This document shows, one piece after another, positions 22,836 to 64,000 of a DNA stretch of 64,000 bases. Each line of letters begins with the position of its first letter. Positions within the stretch are counted from its first letter, which is position 1. The notes beneath the pieces are model-generated. The model had not been told where the DNA came from. It saw only the letters and a program-made list of their open reading frames with translations, and did no database searches. The translations under genes and the position numbers were made by a program. Source of the stretch: Chaenocephalus aceratus (Eukaryota > Chordata > Actinopteri > Perciformes > Channichthyidae); the NCBI GenBank assembly GCA_023974075.1, contig CM043791.1, positions 23,673,642-23,737,641 on the forward strand, given 5' to 3'.

Positions 22836-23050
22836 AGCATTCCTCCTCTCTTCTCCTCTCCTTTCCTTCCATCTCCTCTTTTCCTCTCCTCCTCTCCTCT
22901 AATCTCCTCTAATCTCCTTTCCTGTCCTGTCCTCTCTTCTCCTCTCCTCTCCTTTCCTTTCCTTTCCCCTCCCCTCTCCTCTCCTTTCCTTTCCCCTCTC
23001 CTCCTCTCCTCCTCCTCCTCTCCTCTCCTCTTCTCTTCCTCTCCTCTCCA
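22836..23050 (+). repeat. (TCCTC)n-like polypyrimidine tract
   Basis: About 215 bp of nearly pure C/T on the plus strand built from TCCTC, TCCTT and TCTCC units. The Arg/Glu/Gly-rich open frames on the other strand are products of this low-complexity DNA. Confidence 0.95.
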
Positions 23051-23391
23051 CAACTGTAGCTTTTGTCAGTGCAAAATGTTTAGCTATAGTCACTGCTTTC
23101 ATTCACACAAACAGTGGCACATATTTTATCAGGCAAAATCCCCCCAGCCCACTTTTTGTCTGTGCCGCCCCCCTCTCTTTATCTCTCTCTTGTTCTCTTT
23201 CACACACACATTTTTCCCACCCCTTCTACTCGCCGGCCCCCCCGCTCCATCTCTCCTTCCCTCTCTCTGTTTGAAACTCTGCTGTCCGCCTGCTCCCACC
23301 AACTACAATCCCTTCCTGTCCCCCTCGCCACCTTTTATTCACTCTTTTCATCTACACGTCCCCCTCAATTGCTAAAACCGCACTGTCTATG

Positions 23392-23401
<10 letters not shown>

Positions 23402-23452
<51 letters not shown>
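23402..23452 (+). repeat. (CA)n microsatellite
   Basis: About 25 uninterrupted CA units, followed by GAATCCC. Confidence 0.97.
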
Positions 23453-23456
<4 letters not shown>

Positions 23457-26400
23457 TCCCCTGGCTATCCTTTGTCTGCCCGCCTAATTTTTAAGCGCGG
23501 TTTGGTTCCAGGGGATTAATGTGTGTATCTCCATGAAGTAAGGGATAGAAAAAGTGCACATAGGGTTGCAAAGATTTGTTGTGTGTTTTAAGTTATAGAT
23601 TGTGTAGGCGATTCTGCATGTGCACTTCAGTTTGTCTTTTGTGTATGTATTAATATAGGGCCTGTTTTTGCCTCCTCGTCTCACAACTTTGAGCACAGAA
23701 CGAAAAGTTCTACCGAAAGCAAACGTGGCTTTCAGCGGGTTGTGAGAATAGAATAGAAATCACATCTTTCATAAAGCAAAGGTGATTTTCTCTGCACATT
23801 TCTCAATCCGTGAGGCATCTGCAGGTGTTCTGCTCATGTAAGAGGCTCTCAGACGGCTGGAGGGCATGCAGTGTGCAGCATGTCAAATGTGCAGTTCTCA
23901 TGTCCCCACAACTCTGCTAGAAATATGAACAGATGACGATTCAGACATGTTAACTTACTGTGCAATCATTTTGCTGCCGAGGTCACAGTTTACACTGAGA
24001 TTTGGGGTTTGTTATCTTCAACTTTGATATACAACAACGCTTGGTCATTTCCCTGCTGTCAGGAAATTCCTTTCGGCATTCTTTCATTGAAAGGGGACAT
24101 GGGGTTTGGGTGCGAGAGAGGGTTTGCTTTTGATGTTTGTGTGTTTTTGTCTGTGAATAAAAGATAGAAAGAGTTTGGACAGAGAGAGAAAGAGAGAGGG
24201 AAATGCAAAGTTTGTTCTACCCTGCTGGTGTGTGCCTGAAATGTGTATCTGCCTATGGGTGTGAGAGAAAGTGATGGGGTTGAACGTGTTTGATGTACTG
24301 TGATGATAACTCTGTCCGGTATGTGCTGGCTTTCATGGGAACTCCTTGCCCTGGGGAAATGGCCAATAAGCTCCTGTTTAAAGGGCCACTTCCCTCTCTT
24401 TATCGCCTGTTGTTTCCCCCTTTATGTTTCCCACATCCTGTTAGCCTCTACCTTTCTCCCCTCACTGTACTACAGTATGTCCCCACTGGTAGTTTGGATA
24501 GTTGATCCCTTAATTAACTGTTTAATCATTTAATTACACATTGGCTGACTCAATCGTCTCTAATGGAAGGAGATCTTTATCGTGTTTTGTTGTTTTTACA
24601 AAAGACGTTGGAAATTCAATATTAGGAATAACCTTTTGGATGAGTGTACCATGTCTTGTTTACAATAAAGAAATATAAGCGCAATTTGAAGAAAACATAG
24701 ATTGCTATTCAATTCATATCAAACTAGTAAGGCATTACGAGAGCAGGAGCTCAGCCAAAGCTGTTAAAAAAAGTAAAAAAAATAATGAATATATCTGCCC
24801 ATTGTTTTGACAAAGCTCCAAATGTAGTGTGTTCCTACTTGTTACACGTCATCACCAAGTTTCGTCAAAATCGAAATAAAATATATGTAACATGCAGACA
24901 AACGAAGCAATAAACCGTACGTGCACACACATGCATGTATGCATACATACAGTTCTTACATGCATACATTACATAACATACAAACACTTAATGGCACAGA
25001 CAGAGACTCCTTTAGTTTTGGTTAGATGAGTTTCATCTCAAACATAAATATTTTTGTTTCAGTTTATTATTGGGTGTGGAGTTTGACGTGTTAGTCATGG
25101 GCACGATAACGAGTTTTTTTCTGGAAGTGTCTGCGTCTGGGGAATGCTGCTGAACTGGAATTCTCCTCCAGCTGCCTCTTAGCAGTTTGTCTGATATCAG
25201 CCCATTGTGTTTTTAATTTGAGTGACAGCCAGGAGCATTGCATGTCAGACTCATTTGCAATGAGCCTAGACAACAGGCCTGACGTGACGTGTAATGGCCG
25301 CCTTTTTAAAAAGAGATAAAAGCCTCAGCGAGCCGCTCGACGAGCCCCCAGTGATCACTGTGGGCTTTGCTCATTAAAATTAGACTTGCTGCTGGCACTT
25401 TGGTGGAGCCTGTCCACATTTCAGGGGACAGGATAGACATGTGTGGTCCTCGTGGGTAGCTCCATACCTCAGAGTGCTGTAACCCAAGCCATAGCAATGG
25501 CCCTTGAACGTCCCACGTGCTCAGTTGTAAAATAATATGTGTTGAGTTGTAAACTAATATGCAAAGTGAGTTAATACCCTAAACCAGACTGCACTTCTTC
25601 CTTTCCATTTACTGCATCATTACTCTCCAAGGACAGCCGCATTCCTCCACTTCAGCTTCTGTTGTTGGTATGCATTAGCATGCTCTCCTCTTGTCATTTC
25701 AGCTAGCTGCTTAATCTTAAATAGTGACTTAAGGCTTTATTGCCCTCCGTAATTAGTAGACTGACCCCGTCTCTAGAAGTTGGCACCAGGGTGACTTTAG
25801 GCTGGCAGGTGTCTTAATTAAACAGCTCCAATCCATTGAGAGATCATTGGCTGCCAGAGGGCAAATGAGCTATCATACACTGTTGCCTGTGCTGATGATA
25901 ATCACAATCATAGTTGTGGATATGTATGAGCCCTTTGTTGCAGATGTGTGGTAGTCACTTCACGCCGACAATCCCTCTGTATATGAATTATTCACACTCA
26001 ACCGGCCCATAGTTCATCATCCATATTTAATGTTTGGAATCGCATACTCCTAACGGCAGCAGCTTTCTAGTGTCCACTAATGGAGCCGTTGAACACAAGT
26101 TAAGTCACAAGACGCTGATTAGCGTGCACTTTGCCATTGATGAAGTGTAATTGTTGACCAGGCCAGCTAGATAGTCTTTGAGGGCTCTTTTAATGTCAAA
26201 GTTTAGCCCATAGCAGAGATGAAGCTTTTCTGGTGGTTGCTTTCCTTTCACAGGTTTTGGGAAATCCCTATACGGGTACAAGCTGTGCTGCCAGACTTCA
26301 CTACAGAGTTTGAATGAACATTGCCCAATGGATTACCTCAGGTCACTTTGGCAAGCAGCTGTGGAAAAATACAATTTAAAGACATTTGTACTTCATATTA

Positions 26401-26842
26401 CTGGAAACATCTGCACCAATCATTGAAACCTACTCACATTATGTTTCCTTTAAGTTTTGCAGGCAATCAGCACTTCACATTCTCAAGGGTAATACCATGC
26501 CTCTGTATGCATTACCAGTTGTTTGCTTTACAAGAAAGAGCTGTTGAGTCAGTGACAACTCTTAGTGGAATTTAAAGCATTTTAAATCCATCCACTCCAG
26601 TTTACACACACCTTTAGACATTCCTACTAAGCTGTAAAGAATTCCTGTAAGCTCACGTCTTAAATGTTGGTTCGTCTTGTTCCTGAAAAATAAAGGGGAC
26701 CCACTGAATTCTGCTATCTTAATGTATCTCATCTCACAAAAAATGTACAGTATCTTAGTTGCATTTTCTTAAGATAGTTAAATATGGCAGCATCATCACA
26801 CTGATTCAAAAAACTAATGTAATGTTTCTTTGTGTTTTGCAG

Positions 26843-27247
26843 GGTTTACTTGAAGGTATTCACTCAAAAACAGCATCGTTTCCAAAGAGCTTGAGGAAAA
26901 AGTCCCAGTTTAGTGTGTGTTTCTAACAGTGGATATAAAGAAAATGTAGGACATGGTGAGGAGGAAAGAGAAGACGGAAACTGTTCTCTCACATTTGTGG
27001 GCTCACGTTCATGTTTCATCTGTAAATCAACGTATTAAAGGAGACAAGCAGGCAGACAGACAGGAGGAGAAGTGGGAGGGGGTCACCAGTCTGACCACGG
27101 ACGGCCTCCAATCACCTGCAGCACTGGAAGAACTGCCTGACAGTCGAGAAGGGTGAGTGGGTGACCCCAGAAAGAGAGAGAGACGGGGACTGACGGTGGA
27201 GCAAAGGTTTGGAGGAGGTGGAGGAGGAGTGGGAAAGGCCATTCTCC
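26843..27247 (+). other. wnk3 exon 2, 5' UTR part
   Basis: Begins after the acceptor TTTTGCAG and runs without a splice signal into the coding start at 27248. An in-frame Met at 27209 would add 13 residues, but [14 protein letters not shown] at 27248 aligns with the known vertebrate WNK3 N-terminus (MATDSGDP..TEDS), so 27248 is chosen. Confidence 0.6.
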
Positions 27248-57624
<30,377 letters not shown>

Positions 57625-60220
57625 AACCAGTGTGAGGTCAATATGAAGGTGCAAGAGATGGAAACGTGACGTGGATCAGGATGTAAAGCAGATCTATTTG
57701 AATTGTTAGTTGTGGCTGTGTATGAGAGAATAGTGACTGCAATGATTATATGGATTCCAGTGTACTTCTGGATGAGATGGGGTGTGAATGTGAGACGTGA
57801 TAGATTATAGCATGTACAGACAGAGGGCAACATGGAACACAACAGCTGTGTTTATGAATCATGGTATGTTTGGGTGTTGAGATGTATACATTCTTAAATG
57901 TATGAGTGTCTGCGTTTTATGAGTGTGGTTGAGTGTTTATGGATTATCCAAGTACATAACCCTTATGTCCTTTTACACAAATTAACATTCATGTTTGTTT
58001 TAAAACCAACTCAGTTGAACTCTTCCTAAGCAGAGGTAGAACATATTTGACACTGTGTTTTAATTTGTCTTTGCTTACAGTGAAAGGACTATCAATCTTA
58101 AAAGTGCAATTAGTAGTGGTCATCTAAATTGATCAGCATGTATTGTATGCATTTTTCTGTAAGGCATAACATATTTTTGTAGAAGCACATGATGAAAACC
58201 GGATGCAGATAGGATCTTCTCATGATTATTACATAAAACTGCGGACCTACAGCACAAGGTGATTCAATTGGGCAACAAAAGAAAACGAATAGCATGTTAT
58301 ACCGTAAAGCATGGTAAAGTTATCTGGCTACCATCGTTACCATAGTGCTACCAATATACTGTTGCAGTGTTGTTCAAAGGTACAGCATGTGCTTCATTTG
58401 TATTATTTAATGTTCAGCAGTTGTACCATAGAAACACTCTAACTTACTATGAGTGATGTGATACATTTGTAATGGCTAATTGAAGTATGCCATGTATGTT
58501 CAGTGGAGACCTGGGTACACTCAGCCCAAGACTGCATGACCTTATGACTAACATGACTTGCCAGAATGCAAAGTGCGTGCACTTGCTTTATATTCGTGAA
58601 GCTACCATTTGCAGCTTACTGTGATCATACAAGCAAGTACATTTGCTTTCCTATTTGACATTTTTGCTTTCGGTTAGAGCTCATATCAAAGTATATCACG
58701 GTGTCATGCTGAGGAGAAAGATTAAACTGCCAAGTTATTATAGACCGGGGAGACCATGTGTTATTCCCACATTGCCTTTTAAAATTACTGCATTTTTTTT
58801 TGTGGGTGTGTGAGTGTATATTATTTCTTTGTGACAAAGCTTGGTGAAAGTCCTTTGGTATATATTGCATTATGAATTTCATCCCTGTTTCTTTTCATTG
58901 AAAGTAGCCCCTCAAATGTCACTGTACCCAACTAAAAATGTTTACCATGCCTATGCTTTGGGCTTTTAACAAAACAAGTGAAAGGTTAGACCAAATACCG
59001 GTCGCAAGCTTGATGTCCAACATCGTTGTCACATCCTCACTTGCATATTTTGTTATTTTGTGTGGCGTCGGATAAATTCCTTGTTTCAGTTGTAAACAAT
59101 TGAGGCTTAAATCAATTCTGTCAGTGTGAATGTATCATTCAGAAGCTGAACTGTGGGCCATAATTGTGCTTTTTTACGCACACTGCAAAAGGTCAAAAAA
59201 TGTCCCATTCCTCTATTTCTGCACCCTTTATTTGTAGATGTAGAGATACAGAGTAATATATCAGCAGTTAATATATTACTGTACATTTTATTGGGTTATC
59301 AGTGCTCCATACAAGCATTTGACCATGAATGGTCTGGAAATAATACACGTTTGGGTATAATTAGTAGCCTGTAGTCAAAGCAACATTTCTGTTTTAATAA
59401 TTATCGAGATATTGCGTGTCAATGAAAACAGGAGATCTTACCGATTGTTAAAGATTGCTGAAGTGAGTCAAAGATAATAAAACATAAATGGTTAAGAAGG
59501 AGTAGCTTGTGCTAAATGGTATGGTTGTTCAGAAACTGCATACAATAGAATATATTGATTTTCAAGACATCCCAAACTGTCACAGAGATGTAGTTTATTC
59601 TTAGTGAAGGGGAGATAATGTGCTGTCATGTCTGATACTAACATGTTGGCTGCAAGCTACAGCTTAATGATCATGATTCATGATGTAGAGCTGACTTTGT
59701 CCTTGAAGTGTTACCAAAATGTTATCTAAAAGATAAAGATTATTTTTGTATTTTGAAATGGGGTTGTACAAATTGTAAAATTGTGTTCTCATCATTATAA
59801 ATATAAGGTTATTTGAAACTAGAAAAAAACACTGGTTTTCATCTATGTTTACATGGGACTCCCCTGCATCGATATACCTCTGAGTTCAAGATTGTCTTCA
59901 GAGAATCTTTGGTAATTTTTTTGATGTAATTTCAGTTATAAAACATGGACCACCAACCTGTTAGATACATAACATACTTGCATAGATGTTCCTGCTAAGC
60001 TGCAGTTCATATTGAATTAATTTACAAATAATTGCAACGAAAATCTGGGGAGTCCCAAAATGACATGACTGGGAACCAATGATAAAATGACATTTGGGCA
60101 GTGAAACCTGACAAAATTAAGTATGTTGCTGGTGATTTAGCCTCTGTAAATTGTAACTAATTCTACTGTTGATTTTATTTATGTTTTGTAACTAATCAAA
60201 ATAAATGATGTTAAACATCA
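57625..60220 (+). other. wnk3 3' UTR
   Basis: AT-rich, no conserved coding frame. The best polyadenylation signal is AATAAA at 60200-60205. The exact end is not proven. Confidence 0.55.
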
Positions 60221-61309
60221 AACCACAACATTGTGTTGATTGTTCAAATGCCATAATCTTATGAAGCAGAGTCCTCCTAAAAACAACAACTTTTTGTGTA
60301 GGGTAAATGTGGCACATCAGGCTTCATCAGAAGACCGCCATCAAGGTCCAACGGAGTAACTTTACATTACATCCATTTAAAAAATCTGAAAACACTATGT
60401 ATTCATGGTAAATGTTATGCACAGTTAAATGAACATGGTAAAATTACACAGGCAAAAACACAAGGACCCATCTTTACTGATTTGGAAATGCGTTAATGAA
60501 TTAAAAAATATATATATGTATACATTATCAAAAAATGAGGTTAAAGCTGCATACTATAAGTTGAATTAAATTAGTTCTAATGATTTCTACAAAGATTTTC
60601 TATAATTGTTCCTAAAATCGAGGTGTACCAATCTACATTATGTAACATGCAACCAAATTCCATACCAAAAAATTTATTACACCCATGTTAACATAGCAAA
60701 TATTAGGTTAATTTTGTTTGCAGAATAAGACTACAACAAATTATTGTATTAGCCTTTCCTATAGGTTGACAATCACAAGTAGATTGACACCTTTAAAGTG
60801 TCCGTAAAATAACTGCTGACGAGGCCAAAATAATGTGAAATAAAAGGAAAATGTATTAATGTAGGCGTTACCTGATTTGTGATTGATTTTAACCTTTTCA
60901 TTTAGTCGTGTGTATTAATTGAGAATTTACCGGGATGTATTCTTTGAATAAACATTACGCACATTAGGCTATGTTTGCAGGCTACGGTTTTTCTGCATTA
61001 CTCTGCAAATGTGTTGCCGCACAAACGTTCCGCAACGTTTTTCTCCCTGAACGCAACCCCACATTTGACTCTGCAACTTTATTGTTCTTTTTAAAGCAGA
61101 CAGCGACCGTCTGACGCTGCAGCCTTTGAAATGGCGTTGATGTAGTTCAATACGCCGCTATTTGTAGTTATTGTGCTCGTTCTTGACGCTTCAGGTTGTA
61201 GTTTTCCGGTCCAGTTTACATTTCTGGACCTGAACTCTATATTAGTGCATTACGAATTGAATAAAAAAATATGTGGATAAGCAAATTGTTTATAATTTAC
61301 GTTGCATAA
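60221..61309. other. Intergenic DNA and phf8 promoter
   Basis: Compact tail-to-head spacing between wnk3 and phf8. CG dinucleotides become more frequent from about 61000, consistent with a promoter just upstream of the phf8 first exon. Otherwise nothing recognised. Confidence 0.45.
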
Positions 61310-61387
61310 TAAGGCCGGATCGACCCCCGACCTTGCGTAGGGATTACAACGGCTTTCGGATGCTCAGCCCGCCGCAGCTAGATTCTG
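61310..61387 (+). other. Putative phf8 non-coding exon 1
   Basis: CG-containing stretch ending at a good donor, GATTCTG|GTGAGT. It can join to 61987, after the acceptor TTTCAACAG, leading to the ATG at 62173. Confidence 0.4.
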
Positions 61388-61986
61388 GTGAGTTGCTAGC
61401 CTTAAACATCAATTAAGATTGCAAACTATGTATTTTGTTTGTTTGAATGAATTTGCGGTGTTAAGTGCACGTATCGTTTCTTCAAAATGTCAAATATATA
61501 TTGCACTAACTGTTTTCTTGTGTGAGTTAAAGTTAACATCTTTGCAAACGCTTATGTTAGCTTCATCGTTAGCTCATATAGCTAATATTAGCTTACTGGC
61601 TAAACACGTTAGTGTTATGATGGCAGTACAACTTTCGAGGGGCATAGCGTGTTTACAAACAGTGCACTAACGTTACGGCCTGCCCGTTGGCTAATGTTAA
61701 CAACATGTTAGCAGAAGCAAAATATGGACAGTAAATAAGAAGGTAGTCCTAGTCTGTATTGTAAAAGCTGGATAATCTTAAAATGAATGTTATGCTACCA
61801 AAACGACTAACCTTAGTGTTTTGTTACCCGGCTAACGATATTTGACATAGCTTGCGTCTCCCTGCAGGAGCAGTTTATATGTTTCTCAGCAGTCCCATTT
61901 TTACAAATTATATCGCAATGTAGTTGTTTTATTGTCCCGTCTTCAAGCTATTAATACGCTATCTTCTTTCTGTTATATTTCAACAG

Positions 61987-62172
61987 GTTTCCAAGAGAAT
62001 CACGGTGGACATGTGTACCAGTAACATCACTTTGGAAGTAGAGTTACAGAAACATCATATTTTTTGCATAATTTAAAATCTCATTTCTTTTATAAATATA
62101 TCATCCCACCTGTATAATATTTTGACAACGTAATTTTAATAATAGTAGAAAGCTGATTCCCTCTCACTCAAT
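61987..62172 (+). other. phf8 5' UTR immediately upstream of the ATG
   Basis: Follows the acceptor TTTCAACAG and is contiguous with the first coding exon. It contains an upstream ATG at 62010 that is soon closed by a stop. Confidence 0.5.

Positions 62173-64000
<1,828 letters not shown>

Larger units (their letters stand above)
19692..26842 (+). other. wnk3 intron 1
   Basis: About 7.2 kb. Holds a TTAA-flanked MITE (21163-21669), a long polypyrimidine tract (22836-23050) and a (CA)n run (23402-23452). The block from about 25620 to 26200 is repeat-free, with several TAATTA/ATTA motifs, and could include enhancers; that is only a suggestion. No coding exon recognised. Confidence 0.5.

Noticed and set aside
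22832..23102. Arg/Glu/Gly-rich frames on the minus strand
   Set aside because: Low-complexity translation of the polypyrimidine tract; no splice context or conserved sequence.
23114..23494. 126-aa frame with an HTHTHT run
   Set aside because: Produced by the (CA)n microsatellite and a pyrimidine-rich flank.
24840..24975. Possible repeat fragment (AAGTTTCGTCAAAATCGAAA) and ATGCATGTATGCATAC runs
   Set aside because: Too short and degenerate to assign to a family.

Overview
The window looks like nuclear DNA from a ray-finned (teleost) fish, probably a percomorph. It holds split genes with GT..AG introns, vertebrate gene families, fish-type L2/CR1 LINEs, tRNA-derived SINEs, TTAA-flanked MITEs and many (CA)n/(CAG)n microsatellites. 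No bacterial, organellar or viral gene set is present. The family calls come from reading translated exons by eye; no database was searched.

Layout. (1) 93-2029, minus strand: the 5' end of idh3g (NAD-isocitrate dehydrogenase, gamma subunit), four coding exons. (2) 2254-11024: an 8.8 kb inverted-repeat element lying between the two divergent genes idh3g and fam3a. It contains nested insertions: a degraded CR1/L2-type LINE with a 2A-like motif, a CAGGGTTGCC-ended MITE, a short LINE tail and a possible solo LTR. (3) 11790-17625, plus strand: fam3a, complete, nine coding exons including a 17-nt microexon. (4) about 19020-60220, plus strand: wnk3, complete. I could join 24 coding exons with every splice phase agreeing; they give 9,981 nt, a predicted protein of 3,326 residues. 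(5) 61310 to the window end, plus strand: the 5' part of phf8 (PHD finger plus JmjC histone demethylase), cut by the window edge.

The most notable biology is in wnk3. The kinase core and PF2-type domains match the vertebrate WNK3 family closely, but the middle of the protein carries a single 3,441-bp exon (42805-46245) that is extremely glutamine-rich, plus a second Q-rich block in exon 17 (51176-53196). The protein comes out at nearly twice the length I know for human WNK3 (about 1,750-1,800 aa). The exon includes a pure (CAG)19 tract and a 108-bp in-frame tandem duplication, so it still appears to be expanding.

The most notable structure is the giant inverted repeat upstream of idh3g and fam3a. 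Its arms carry ~177-bp subterminal tandem units in unequal number, a palindrome abuts one nested insertion, and no transposase is visible. wnk3 introns also hold two copies each of two TTAA-flanked MITE families (one split by a SINE) and an almost complete antisense L2 LINE.

The genes are not an operon. IDH3G is mitochondrial (TCA cycle), FAM3A is a small secreted/mitochondrial-linked factor, WNK3 is a chloride/osmotic-sensing kinase and PHF8 is a chromatin demethylase. In human, WNK3 and PHF8 are near neighbours at Xp11.22, while IDH3G and FAM3A are at Xq28. The order here therefore fits an old linkage group that was later rearranged.
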